Below, one piece after another: positions 8,478-17,922 of a stretch of 64,000 nucleotides of DNA. The stretch lies in the NCBI GenBank assembly GCA_963820075.1, contig CAWFYS010000002.1, forward strand, positions 1 through 64,000. Direction: 5' to 3'. The translations under genes and the position numbers were made by a program. The DNA is from Kumtagia sp963820075 (GTDB lineage: Bacteria; Pseudomonadota; Alphaproteobacteria; Rhizobiales; Rhizobiaceae). The notes beneath the pieces are model-generated. The model saw only the letters and a list, made by a program, of their open reading frames with translations, ran no database searches and was not told the origin of the DNA. Every line of letters begins with the position of its first letter. Position 1 is the stretch's first letter.

Positions 8478-8953
8478 ATCTCTCCTTAGGTTGGTCGGCG
8501 AAGACTGATTTCATCTAGCTTAGCTAGGGCCCTTTGCTGACTATCTTCGTGCGGAGGACGAGCACACAGCCTGCATGAGGTTATGTTCCATTTCCCTATC
8601 CTCACGTCAGTAACCTATGCCTCTGCCGAGGCTATAACTGTGCAGAATTGATCACCCCGATGGACAATCTGAACTAACGCTCGATACGGGGCTGATCCTG
8701 CAAGACCGCATTCAGCAACGAGCTGTGAGCCTCTATTCACCATTGTAGGAGATGAACCCGGGTTTGCGGAACTTGTTCATGAAGAAGCTCACACGAGCGC
8801 ACGTCTGCCGCTCGCCAGCAGCATTTCCAAGTCAAACCGCCACTACAACTCGGGGAATCCATGCTTACCTGCGCCGGATCAGCACATCGTTCCAGTCCGC
8901 ATCGACGTTCGGCGGAATCTCCACAATCGCAGCGATTCCCTTAAGGACCAATC
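8478..8953. other. Intergenic region upstream of the MucR-like gene
   Basis: This holds the promoter side of the MucR-like gene. No second gene is supported. A short plus-strand frame starting at 8752 has a fair ribosome-binding site but no family resemblance, and its C-terminus overlaps the phage fragment out of frame. Confidence 0.35.
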
Positions 8954-9118
8954 ATGACGACACCCAGTCTCGGGCTGCCGGAAATCGCCGCCAGCCAGGC
9001 GCAGAAGCACGTCATGCATAACGAGGCGCTTCGCATCCTCGACGCGCTGGTCCAGTTCGCCGTGCTCGATCGCGACCTCGCCGCGCCGCCCATGTCTCAG
9101 GCGGACGGCGCCCGCTAC
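8954..9118 (+). pseudogene. DUF2793 phage protein, N-terminal fragment
   Basis: The frame starts MTTPSLGLPEIAASQAQKHV and continues NEALRILDALVQFAVLDRDL and APPMSQADGARY, the conserved N-terminus of DUF2793 proteins found in rhizobial and rhodobacterial prophages and gene transfer agent-like regions, where they are probably tail-associated. The family runs well past 150 residues. Here homology stops after about 55 and a different sequence follows. A ribosome-binding site (ttaaggacc) precedes the ATG. It is a further relic of a degraded prophage. Confidence 0.75.
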
Positions 9119-9279
9119 ACATTTCGACGATCCTTACCCGGTTTCACCCAGCAGCCTAGATATGGCTGAGGAATTCGTCTTTCCCAAAGAAATCGAGAAG
9201 CAGCATGCCGTCATAATGGCCTTTCTGTCGCTCGCGGACGGCGTAGCGGCGCTGAAGGAATGCTATTTTCGGCGATATC

Positions 9280-9365
9280 CCTTCCGAGGCCTGCCGGATG
9301 GCGGCCTGAAGATCGACAACGGAATGGAAGACGCCGTGCTTGAGCCTGCGCCGGGCCGGCCTTGA
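9280..9365 (-). pseudogene. IS630-type transposase fragment
   Basis: The minus strand reads RRLKHGVFHSVVDLQAAI, the segment before the C-terminus of IS630/Tc1-mariner-type transposases, where this region links the last catalytic acidic residue to the C-terminal helix. The frame then diverges into unrelated sequence. Only about 30 residues are recognisable. Confidence 0.5.
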
Positions 9366-9470
9366 ATAGCCTTTGAGCACGTCACGTCACGCTGTCGGCC
9401 GAAGTGCAGATCCGACCGGCATTATGGTATTTTCACGACCTGCCTCGTCCGCCCAACAGGGAGACCGGTC

Positions 9471-9578
9471 ATGAGACTACTTGCGATCTGCTCCTTCCTA
9501 GCCTTACTGTTCGTGTCGGGGTGCCAGGCCACGCCCCCGGAAGAGCGGTTCGTGCCGTATGGTGGCCGAAACCGCTAG
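9471..9578 (+). CDS. 35-residue lipoprotein
   Basis: An ATG preceded by cagggagacc encodes MRLLAICSFLALLFVSGC followed by QATPPEERFVPYGGRNR and a TAG stop. It is a textbook lipoprotein signal (positively charged start, hydrophobic core, lipobox VSGC) with a mature peptide of about 18 residues. Very short lipoproteins of this layout are common in rhizobia. No neighbour suggests a partner. The family is not known to me. It could also be the 5' remnant of a longer gene broken after codon 35. Confidence 0.5.
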   Translation: MRLLAICSFLALLFVSGCQATPPEERFVPYGGRNR

Positions 9579-9813
9579 GGCGGCGCGGTGGCCCAACGCT
9601 GGGCCCCGATGCACGATCTGATCGATGGCCAATTCGACGCCAACTCGGCACGCTCACAGCGGCCGCGGGCCTCGCGGGCGACCTAGAACTCGCGCGACAC
9701 AGTCGCTGGTCACCGTTAATCTCAGTGCCTATGCTCCGTTCGACACGCCGATGTGATAAGCTGGGTCGCTGTGCTGCTCGAACGTGATCTATGAGGCAAT
9801 TCGCCTGGTCGCC

Positions 9814-10134
9814 TCAATAGGCTTCGGCGGCGGCTTTCTGGAAATCGGGATGATGGTGGCCGTAGGTCTTTTCGAGCTGCTCGACCGTCATTCCGAGACT
9901 GCCGGCAACCTCCCATATATCGACACCGCGCTGAATCAGCCACGTAGCGCGGGTGTGGCGCAAGACATGCGGGACAACGTCGGCCGACAGGCCGGCCTTG
10001 GCGCGGCAAGTCCGAAACGCCTTTTCAATCCGCTTGATTGCCTCGCCTTGGCTTCCATGGACCACTGGACCACGATCGCGGTCAAGCCGCTTCCAGCGGC
10101 GCAGGTGCGCCAGCAGCCTGGGCGGCAGGCGCAT
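9814..10134 (-). pseudogene. Phage-type tyrosine integrase, C-terminal fragment
   Basis: The minus-strand frame carries the end of a tyrosine recombinase catalytic domain: RTCRAKAGLSADVVPHVLRH, TRATWLIQRGVDIWEVAGSL and a YGHHHPDF segment with the nucleophile Tyr. The HxxR box (HVLRHTR) is intact. The N-terminal arm-binding and core-binding domains and the first catalytic Arg are missing, and the frame shifts upstream of 10134. This is probably the integrase of the prophage represented by the other phage fragments. I found no adjacent tRNA gene that could be its attachment site. Confidence 0.75.
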
Positions 10135-10510
10135 TGACGGCCGCCCAGGCGCCGTTGACCTGCCTCCAAGATTTCATGGCATCTGCCCGCCAAGTGCCGG
10201 CACGACCTGCCGATCAGCTTCTTTCGGCAGGAGATGATTTATTCTAATCTTTGGCCACAGCTGATGAACGACCGCTTTGCGCCTCATGTAGGTCGTGGAG
10301 ATCAGCTTCGCCTCTTCCTGAAAGCCGACATCTCAAGAGAAGACCGGCGGTCGTGTTTGCGCCAGAGAACGAACCCGCTCGCGCGGGAGGGCGCGGGCTT
10401 CGAGGTCGGCGCGTATGCGGCGGCGTCTATTGAGTGCGTGAACGATCAGGGGTGACGGACGGTGATCTGCCTCCGAGCATGAAGGGTCAGAACTTCGAGA
10501 GGAGCACCCG
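10135..10510. other. Leading region of the IS91-like element
   Basis: No protein gene is supported. The stretch from roughly 10330 is GC-rich, contains the ccgctcgcgcggg hairpin, and probably includes the left end of the IS91-like element. I cannot fix the exact end. Confidence 0.3.
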
Positions 10511-11419
10511 ATGACCACCGATCTCTCGCATCCGTCCGGCAGCGCGCTGCGCGAGCGCATGATCGAAGACATGTCCGTGCGCGGCTTCACCGAGGACACG
10601 CGCCGGGACTACATCCGTTGCGTGAAGGCGTTTGCGGCCTTCATCGGCCGCTCGCCCGACACGGCGACGACCGAAGATCTTCGCCGTTTCCAACTGCACC
10701 AGGCACAGGCCGGCATGCGGCCGCCGGGCATCAACAGCACGGTCTCGGCGCTGCGCTTCTTCTTCACCGTGACGCTGGACCGGCCCGAACTCTCTCGGCG
10801 TCTCACCATCGTCCACCAGCCGCGCAAGCTGCCGCTGGTGCTGAGCGTCGAAGAAGTTGCGCGGCTGCTGGAGGCGGCGCCAGGGCCGAAGTACAAGGCC
10901 GCCCTCGGTACGGCCTATGGCGCCGGGCTGCGGGTTTCGGAGATCGTGTCGCTCAAGGTGACCGACATCGACTCGACGCGCATGCTGATCCGGGTCGAGC
11001 AGGGCAAGGGCCGCAAGGATCGCCACGCCATGCTGTCGCCGCAACTGCTCGAACTGCTGCGCGTCTGGTGGCGGGAGGGGCGGCGTCGGCGCGTGATGTT
11101 GCCCCAGGGTTGGCTGTTTCCGGGCCGCAACCCGGTCACGCCGCTCTCCACGCGGCAGATGAACCGCGCCGTCCACGCCGCGGCGGAAGCGGCCGAGATC
11201 GGGAAGCGGGTGACGCCGCATACGCTGCGGCACAGCTTCGCCACTCATCTCCTGGAACAGGATGTCGACATCCGCGTGATCCAAGTCCTGTTAGGGCACG
11301 CCAAGCTCGACACCACCGCGCTTTACGCCCGCGTCGCCACCAACACCATCCGTGCCGTCATGAGCCCGCTCGACCGGATCAAGCTGCTCACGGAGGACGA
11401 GACGAGACCGGACGCCTGA
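10511..11419 (+). CDS. Tyrosine recombinase (XerC/D-like) of IS91-type element
   Basis: This 302-residue recombinase has an N-terminal SAM-like core-binding domain (about 15-100) and a complete catalytic domain (about 105-295). Visible active-site elements are the first Arg in YGAGLRVSEI, the beta-hairpin Lys in KGRKDRH, the HTLRHSF box, the second His in LLGHAKLDTT and the nucleophile Tyr in ALYARVA. It probably cuts and rejoins DNA at the element or a relative. The transposase follows after 10 bp, so the two are co-transcribed. Such integrase-like genes are often paired with IS91-type transposases in proteobacteria. Nothing appears disrupted. Confidence 0.9.
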   Translation: MTTDLSHPSGSALRERMIEDMSVRGFTEDTRRDYIRCVKAFAAFIGRSPDTATTEDLRRFQLHQAQAGMRPPGINSTVSALRFFFTVTLDRPELSRRLTIVHQPRKLPLVLSVEEVARLLEAAPGPKYKAALGTAYGAGLRVSEIVSLKVTDIDSTRMLIRVEQGKGRKDRHAMLSPQLLELLRVWWREGRRRRVMLPQGWLFPGRNPVTPLSTRQMNRAVHAAAEAAEIGKRVTPHTLRHSFATHLLEQDVDIRVIQVLLGHAKLDTTALYARVATNTIRAVMSPLDRIKLLTEDETRPDA

Positions 11420-11429
11420 TGCGGCGGCG

Positions 11430-12641
11430 GTGAGCCGCCCGCCGCTGGAGGTCGCCGACATCTTCCATCGCCATGGCGCCGCCTGGCGCGCGGCCCATGC
11501 CGGTCATCTGAGCCTCGGCCAGATGAAGGTGATGTCGGCGATCGAGACCTGCCGCACCGCAGCCCTCGGCGGTCATGTCGAGGCGTGCGAAGACTGCGGC
11601 CACAGCCGCATCGCCTATAACAGCTGCCGCAACCGGCACTGCCCCAAATGCCAGGGCGCGGCGGCAAGGGACTGGCTGGCGGCGCGCGAGGCCGATCTCT
11701 TGCCGGTCGGCTACTTCCACGTCGTCTTCACGCTGCCGGCCGAGATCGCCACCATCGCCTATCCCAACAAGGCGATGGTCTATGATCTTTTGTTCCGCGC
11801 CGCGTCCGAGACGATGCTCACGATCGCCGCCGATCCCAGGCACCTCGGCGCCCGCGTCGGCGTCACCGCCGTGCTCCATACGTGGGGCTCGGCGATGACC
11901 CACCACCCGCATGTGCACATGATCGTGCCCGGCGGCGGCATTTCGCTCGACGGCACGTGCTGGGTGCGGTGCAGGCCGCACTTCTTCCTCCCCGTGCGCG
12001 TGCTCTCAAAGCTGTTCCGGCGGCTCTTCCTGTCCAAGCTCACTGAGGCCCATGCAGCCGGCCGCCTGCAGTTCTTCGCCGACCATGCAGGCCTTGGCGA
12101 CCGGCGCACCTTCGCTGCTTTCCTGGCGCCGCTGCGCAAAAAGAACTGGTTCGTCTACGCCAAGCCGCCCTTCGCCGGACCCGAGGCCGTGCTCGCCTAT
12201 TTGTCGCGCTACACCCACCGCGTCGCCATCTCCAACAGCCGGCTGGTCGCGCTCGATGAGGCCGGTGTGACCTTCCGCTATAAGGACTACCGCCGCAACG
12301 GGCACGAACGATACCGGACCATGAGGCTCGATCCAGGCGAGTTCATGCGGCGCTTCCTGCTCCACGTGCTGCCGAAGAGCTTCCACCGCATTCGCCACTA
12401 CGGGCTGCTTGCCAGCGCCGGCCGCGCGGCAAACATCGCGCGCGCTCGCGAACTTCTCGCAGCGCACCAGCCCAAGGTCGAATGCGGCAGATCCGATGAT
12501 GCCGATGCTGCTCCGACCGATTGGCGGCCGCCATGCCCGTGCTGCGGCGGTCGCATGATCATTATCGAGACCTTCGAGCGCGGCAGCAACGCCCGCGCAC
12601 CGCCACCCTCAAGCTTCGCGGGCAGGACCGGAATGCAATGA
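11430..12641 (+). CDS. IS91-family Y1 HUH transposase
   Basis: The 403-residue protein has an N-terminal zinc-binding region (about 45-80: CEDCGHSRIAYNSCRNRHCP, KC) and the HUH/Y1 nuclease core: HHPHVHMIVPGGG is the histidine-hydrophobic-histidine metal site and YLSRYTHRVAIS carries the single catalytic Tyr. These enzymes nick one strand and move DNA by rolling-circle replication. The GTG start at 11430 follows shortly after the recombinase stop. C-terminal CPCCGG may form a second zinc site. The length is typical and no frameshift is seen, so it may be active. Confidence 0.9.
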   Translation: MSRPPLEVADIFHRHGAAWRAAHAGHLSLGQMKVMSAIETCRTAALGGHVEACEDCGHSRIAYNSCRNRHCPKCQGAAARDWLAAREADLLPVGYFHVVFTLPAEIATIAYPNKAMVYDLLFRAASETMLTIAADPRHLGARVGVTAVLHTWGSAMTHHPHVHMIVPGGGISLDGTCWVRCRPHFFLPVRVLSKLFRRLFLSKLTEAHAAGRLQFFADHAGLGDRRTFAAFLAPLRKKNWFVYAKPPFAGPEAVLAYLSRYTHRVAISNSRLVALDEAGVTFRYKDYRRNGHERYRTMRLDPGEFMRRFLLHVLPKSFHRIRHYGLLASAGRAANIARARELLAAHQPKVECGRSDDADAAPTDWRPPCPCCGGRMIIIETFERGSNARAPPPSSFAGRTGMQ

Positions 12642-13063
12642 CCCCGAACCGCGCATCGGCGAAGCGCAATTGCGCTGACGAACCGCACCGTCGGCGGCCA
12701 GATGACGATGTGCGTCTGCGGCCATCGGCGTCAACCTCGCGGCCCACCAAGCTGAAATCACCCGCTCTTCAACGGCCGCATCGCAATGCGCACGGCCCCG
12801 ACGAGCCTCACCCGCCCGTCAACGTGATCGTTCCCAGCCGCAGCGGACCAAGCAAAACCGTCAAATCCCCATAGCGCCGAAACCGCACTCTCCATCCCGC
12901 GGGTTCCTTCCCTGGAGGCTTCCGGACGCCGGCCCCAGAGCACGGCGCCTCTCGCAGAAGGCCGGCATCCGCAACCCTTCACAGTTGCCGCCGTTCAGTT
13001 CCTACTGAATCCGCTGTGCGCCGACAGCGGATGTGCGGTCGCCTCTTTGGCTGAAATTAGGGC
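12642..13063. other. Trailing end of the IS91-like element
   Basis: No gene is supported. The stretch contains the 3' non-coding part of the element, ending with the ccgctgt/acagcgg hairpin at 13011-13030, followed by the junction with the DUF1254 pseudogene. Confidence 0.4.
13011..13030. repeat. Perfect 7-bp hairpin, likely IS91 terminus
   Basis: The sequence ccgctgt-gcgccg-acagcgg forms a perfect stem with a 6-nt loop near the presumed 3' end of the IS91-like element. Hairpins close to both termini are part of the rolling-circle origin and terminator in this family. Confidence 0.5.
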
Positions 13064-14376
13064 TCAAGTCACTTCCTCGACATCCGGCAGCACCCAGGTC
13101 TTGTCGAACAGCGCCGGCAAAGGACCGTAGAAGCGGAACAGAATCTCGAAGCCTTCACCACTACGGGTCGGCGTCCAGTTCGCCTCCTTGCCGGCCGGAG
13201 CCGTCGGCCCGAAATAGAGGTCCACCGAACCGTCTGGATTGACCTCCAAGCCAGGACTCTGCGACGAACGGCCGGCATGCGACATTTCGCGGAGGAGCGC
13301 ATGAGTTTTGCGGTCGTAGATCGTCGCCGACCAGTATTGTCTCACTGGCGGGTTGGTCGGAACGTTGAGACGATAAATCTTGGTGCCGTCGAACGCCGCG
13401 CCGTTCTTGTCGTCGATAACCATTAGGTAGAACTGGCCCTCGCCGAGCCGCTTCGGGGTGAAGAAAATGTACGTAAACAGGAGGCCGCGATCGTCGAGCG
13501 GATAGACGTCGGGATTGGCGTAGTGCGACTGCACCGCCTCGACAAACGACGGCGCCGCAGGGAAAGCCCATCGGCTCGAGTCCACCCAGCGGGCTTCGAA
13601 CAACTTCTTGAACCACCCGTCCAGCAGCACGTGGGCGTCGGACGCGGCCGCGTCCAGCGCCTTTCTCATTTCGGCGTCGGGTGCGAAGTGCTTGCCCTTC
13701 TCAATGCCGATTGTCCGGAGCGTGTCGATCATCGCCCTATCGCGCTCCAGCCACGGCTCCGACTGCACCACACCGTTGAGAAGCTCAAAAAACCGCGCGT
13801 CGTAGGGAATGGTCGCGTCGTAGAGTACGCCGTCGCCGTCAACATAAGTGGTCTGCGGCGGACTGGCAGCCTGTGACAGGGGGTAGAGATTGATCCGCTT
13901 TCCGTACTCGACCGCCTTGGCGGCATCTGCCTCGCTGCCACCCTTCAGGATCGAGCGCAACAGCGCGTAACCCTTCCACGTCAGCGACGGCAGGGCGATG
14001 TATCCGTCTGGAACCTCGCCTTTGTGATCAGGCGGCAGGATCAGATACTTCCCTCCCTTGCCACCATCGACACCGGCTGGGCCGACATCTTCGAGCGGCA
14101 TCTGCCAGGCGTCCATGATGGTTCCGTTGATCACGCCGTCGCCGGCGTTTCGCGGATCATCGCCTGGTACATAAGGTCGAGGTTGACGGCGGGCATCCCC
14201 CAGATCATTGCCTCGATGGCTCGCCGTGTGACTAGATCCCTCGCGGGGTTCCCTTGTGTAGTCAACTCGTCGGCCTTCGCGAGCTGCGTTCCAAAGGTAA
14301 GGCCGCCAGCTCCAGCTATGGAAAAAGCGGCGGCCGAGAGCGGCGCTGCCAGCATGAAGTCTCGACGGCTGGTCAT
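13064..14376 (-). pseudogene. DUF1254/DUF1214 protein with internal deletion and frameshift
   Basis: The N-terminal part (start at 14376) has a Tat signal (MTSRRDFMLAAPLS) and the DUF1254 opening GMPAVNLDLMYQAMIRET. It then runs out of frame and stops. The rest, in another frame, resumes at GDGVINGTIMDAWQMPLEDV and continues through DUF1254 into the C-terminal DUF1214 domain (ANWTPTRSGEGFEILFRFYG). In relatives about 60 residues separate the RET and GDGV motifs, so a deletion of that segment has also shifted the frame at about 14135. The protein would normally be a secreted one of about 470 residues and unknown activity. It lies next to and on the same strand as the alkyl sulfatase, where it probably worked. 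Confidence 0.8.
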
Positions 14377-14499
14377 TCTAAGTATCCTTTGGCAATCTGG
14401 AGGATGACGATCTCTATGCCGGGCTGTATTTTGCATTGCCCGATCCGGGCAATCTTGGACCCATAGTGGGCATTGAACGTCCAGTCCGCTTGCCGGTGT

Positions 14500-16314
14500 C
14501 TAGCGCAGCGAGATGTTTGGGACCGGCAAGTCTTCCGCACGATCCATGATCGATAACAGTTCACCCAGAACGGCTCGATTGCCGGTGATGCTGGCACCTT
14601 GTGCTACGGCCTGTTCCTCGTTGAGCCCGCCCTCGAACAACTGGTCGAACTGCGTTCTCGTCATTTCTAGGTGGACATCTGCGTTTGGCGCTGGCTCCGC
14701 CACGATCTGCAGGACGCTGTTGCGCAGGGTCAGCGAGAAATCCTCGCCCGCATCGGGAAACCGCAAGCCGATCGTCAGGTGCTTGCCCAGGGCTCGCTCC
14801 GGGTTAGTCCGGTAACGCAGCATGTTCAGCAGGGTTTCGCTTGGCACCAACTCGGCCAGGAAGAGCTGGTCCGCAATCTTTTGCTGGAGCGCGGCCGGGT
14901 CGATCTTGCCTTCGATTTCCAGCGCGCCCGTGAGGTAGAAGCCGCGCAGGCTGCTGCTCGTCTGCTTGTAGCCGATCTTGCGGAGTGCGGCGGCCTTGAG
15001 AAACCGTGCATTCCAGTCATTTCTGTCGATGCGGATGAGCGGGGTGGTGAGTTCGGCCGCCCATTGGGGATCGTCGGCGAAAAAGGCCCGATCGGCCTCG
15101 GCAAAGACCTTGTCGCGGCCGCCCATCATCTGGACGGTGCGACGGGCTTTCTCAAGCCGGGGCGTAGGGTCCAGCTCTGCCGGGTCGCCATTCCACCAGC
15201 TGATCAGGCCGCCATAGACGTTGCGGGCGCTGACATGGACGTTGCCGTAGTATTCGATTCCCCATGGCTCGACCTGTACTGCCTCCGGCAGTTTGACTGT
15301 TTCAGCGAGTTCGTCGGGTGTGTATCCCGTATTGATGAGCCGGATGCTCTGATCCAGCACATACTGCATCGCATCGCGATAGTTGGTCAGGATGGTCTGG
15401 ATCTTGTCGGCACCGGTCACTATCTCGCCGTGGCCGGGCACAAGATACTCCGCGTCGAAGGCGCGAATCCGATCAATCGCAGTGAACCAGCGCTCAATGT
15501 CGCGCGGCCTGGTGCCGCGCAGCGAGTGGAGTTGCGGGAAGGTCGGCCCCTGGACCTCATCACCGACAAACACCGCGCGCTGGTCGGGAAGATAGATGCC
15601 GATGTGACTCGCCGCCTCGCCGCCCGTGTGGAAGAACTGCATCCGGTAACCGGCGAGCGTCATCTCGGTCACGCCCTTAAGGGGTATGAAGGTGTTGGGA
15701 GCAATGAAGCCGTTCGTTCCGGTGACTATGAAGCCACAGCAGCCGACATGGTAATGCGTGCCTTCGGCATCGGGGGGTAGCGCAACGCCATACATGTAGC
15801 TGGCGCGAAGCCCCATGATCGGACCGGTGGCGCCGTTCTCCTGCTCATTCTCACGCATGAAATTCTCGGCGGCGATGATCTTCACCTTGCCGCTCGCGGC
15901 GTCCTCGCGGCTGACGAAAGCCGTAGTGCCCGCTGTATGGTCGGCGTGGTGGTGTGTGTAGATGACTGCGACGACGGGCTTTTTCGTGAGGGTGAGCATG
16001 ATTTCGCGGGCGCGCTCCGCATGCTCGACGCCAACACTTGTGTCTATCAACACGATGCCGCTGTCGCCTTCGAGAACGATGACGTTGCCGATTCCCCCGC
16101 CTGGCGTATTGATGCTCCAGATATTGTAGGGGCCAACCTTGATCGCCTCTTCTTTGAAGAAATTAGCATGATCGATGAAATTCTGGGGCGCCGAGAAGGG
16201 CACAAAATATTTCTCTGGGCGGGGCGGTGGCGGTTCGGCTGCGAGGGAACCGCTCGACGGCCAAAGAAGCGCCGGGACCGCGAGCAAGACGGCAGTAGCG
16301 TTGATCCAATTCAT
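14500..16314 (-). CDS. SdsA1-like alkyl sulfatase (metallo-beta-lactamase fold)
   Basis: The 604-residue protein has a signal peptide (about 1-25) and an MBL-fold domain (about 60-310) with the zinc-binding THHHADH motif, the metal-ligand stretch ENEQENGATGPIM typical of SdsA1-type enzymes, HTGGEAASHIG and PGHGEIV. Then comes the alkyl sulfatase dimerisation domain (about 310-460) and a C-terminal SCP2-like lipid-binding domain (about 470-600). SdsA1 enzymes hydrolyse alkyl sulfates such as dodecyl sulfate to alcohol and sulfate in the periplasm. All three domains are present and in order, and no metal ligand is obviously missing. A DUF1254 pseudogene lies downstream on the same strand. Confidence 0.9.
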   Translation of the reverse strand: MNWINATAVLLAVPALLWPSSGSLAAEPPPPRPEKYFVPFSAPQNFIDHANFFKEEAIKVGPYNIWSINTPGGGIGNVIVLEGDSGIVLIDTSVGVEHAERAREIMLTLTKKPVVAVIYTHHHADHTAGTTAFVSREDAASGKVKIIAAENFMRENEQENGATGPIMGLRASYMYGVALPPDAEGTHYHVGCCGFIVTGTNGFIAPNTFIPLKGVTEMTLAGYRMQFFHTGGEAASHIGIYLPDQRAVFVGDEVQGPTFPQLHSLRGTRPRDIERWFTAIDRIRAFDAEYLVPGHGEIVTGADKIQTILTNYRDAMQYVLDQSIRLINTGYTPDELAETVKLPEAVQVEPWGIEYYGNVHVSARNVYGGLISWWNGDPAELDPTPRLEKARRTVQMMGGRDKVFAEADRAFFADDPQWAAELTTPLIRIDRNDWNARFLKAAALRKIGYKQTSSSLRGFYLTGALEIEGKIDPAALQQKIADQLFLAELVPSETLLNMLRYRTNPERALGKHLTIGLRFPDAGEDFSLTLRNSVLQIVAEPAPNADVHLEMTRTQFDQLFEGGLNEEQAVAQGASITGNRAVLGELLSIMDRAEDLPVPNISLR

Positions 16315-16616
16315 CGACGTCCTCGCCTGTTCAACTATTGCCTAACACCTTCATATTTATCCTTAAATCGACGCGGAGACATCAAGCTTTCCTTCTACCA
16401 TTCTCGACTCAGACTGTCCAAGCGGTTGTTCAGCTGGTACGAGCCGCTGCTGGATTTCAGCAGCCGGCAAAACGACCGCTCCCGGCGATGCGTTTTTTAC
16501 GACGGCACCGACGCACTTAGCAGCCAAACGTTCAAACTAGCGGATTTCGAGTTGGTTGAATGATATGACCAAAACACCTTTGACACGGCCGCTTTGGCTC
16601 AACCAAGACCTCCGGT
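16315..16616. other. Intergenic region between the alkyl sulfatase and IS21 remnant
   Basis: This contains the upstream region of the sulfatase gene, AT-richer than its surroundings near 16330-16420, and the ragged left boundary of the IS21 remnant. No gene is supported. Confidence 0.3.
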
Positions 16617-17922
16617 GTGGTCGCAGGCGATGTCTGCTTTCAAGCAGCGGCAAGACTGATCTACGGCCGACATGGGGGTCGTGTTGCCGCTTTCGCCCGG
16701 GAGTGGAAGGCCGATCTGCAGAGGGAATTACAGACGACAGGGCGCGGGACATTCGTGCCGCTGGCGTTCGAGCCTGGAGAGGCCTTCCAGTTCGATTGGT
16801 CCGAGGATTGGGCGATCATCGGCAATGAGCGCACCAAGCTGCAGGTGGCCCATACGAAGCTGAGTTACAGCCGCGCCTTCATCGTGCGAGCCTATCCGCT
16901 GCAAACGCACGAGATGCTGTTTGACGCCCACAATCACGCGTTCCGCGTCTTTGGCGGCGTTCCCCGGCGCGGCATCTACGACAATATGCGGACAGCGATC
17001 GACAAGGTCGGACGCGGCAAGGAGCGCGACGTCAACGTCCGCTTCATGGCCATGGCCAGCCACTACCTCTACGAACCCGAGTTCTGCAATCCAGCGTCAG
17101 GCTGGGAGAAGGGACAGGTCGAGAAGAATGTTCAGGATGCACGTCATCGCCTCTGGCAGCCGCTTGCCGCGCTTTCCATCGCTGGATGCCCTGAACGACT
17201 GGCTTGAGCTGCGTTGCGAGAACTGTGGCAGCAGACGCCGCATGGCCGGATGCGCGGAACGATCGATGACATCTGGACCGAGGAAGCCCGAGCTCTGATG
17301 CCGACATCTCGTCTCTTCGACGGCTTTGTCGAATACACCAAGCGGGTCTCCCCGACCTGCCTCGTCCATCTGGAACGCAACCGCTACAGCGTGCCGGCAT
17401 CCTTCGCCAATCGGCCCGTCAGCGTTCGGGTCTATCCAGATCGTATCGTTGTCGCTGCGGAGGGTCTGATCGTCTGTGAGCATCGCCGCATCATCGATCG
17501 ATCGCATGATCGGCCCGGACAGACGGTCTATGACTGGCGGCACTATCTGGCTGTTGTTCAGCGCAAACCAGGCGCGCCTGCGCAACGGAGCACCGTTTGC
17601 TGAACTTCCCGATGCATTCAGGAACTTGCAGCAACATTTGCTCAAGAAGCAGGGCGGCGATCGCGAGATCGTCGACATCCTGGCACTCGTCCTGCAGCAC
17701 GACGAGCAGGCTGTTCTCCTGGCCGTGGAGATGGCATTGGAGGCGGGCGTTCCCACCAAAACCCATGTGCTGAACCTTCTCCATCGGCTCGTCGACGGCA
17801 AATCGCTCACGCCTCCCACCATCAGTGCTCCTCAGGCTTTGACGCTTACCAACGAGCCGAAAGCCAATGTCGAACGCTACGACGCCTTGAGGAAGGCCGC
17901 GGAGGTGCGCCATGCGTCATAA
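16617..17922 (+). pseudogene. istA: IS21 transposase IstA, truncated and multiply frameshifted
   Basis: Several frames together read as IstA. The first (about 16640-17160) has the DDE/rve core with GEAFQFDWSED (first Asp), GVPRRGIYDNMRTAID (second Asp) and PASGWEKGQVEKNVQ (catalytic Glu). Then one frame carries PRFPSLDALNDWLELRCE (about 17165-17217), another MRGTIDDIWTEEARALMP to VYDWRHYLAVVQRKPGA (about 17217-17575), and the last the C-terminal FRNLQQHLLKKQGGDREIVD to the stop at 17922. Three frameshifts are needed. The N-terminal HTH is missing. It overlaps the istB start by the usual few bases. Confidence 0.85.

Larger units (their letters stand above)
10440..13040 (+). mobile_element. IS91-like element with accessory tyrosine recombinase
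   Basis: Two intact plus-strand genes, a XerC/D-like recombinase and an IS91 Y1 transposase separated by 10 bp, are followed by non-coding sequence ending in a perfect 7-bp hairpin (13011-13030). That arrangement fits an IS91-type rolling-circle element with a hairpin near its 3' terminus. Ends are approximate: IS91 elements have no terminal inverted repeats and make no target duplication, so the sequence alone does not define them. Confidence 0.6.

Noticed and set aside
8752..9021. An 89-codon frame before the DUF2793 fragment
   Set aside because: It has a fair ribosome-binding site but no homology, and its C-terminal half is the DUF2793 sequence read in a wrong frame.
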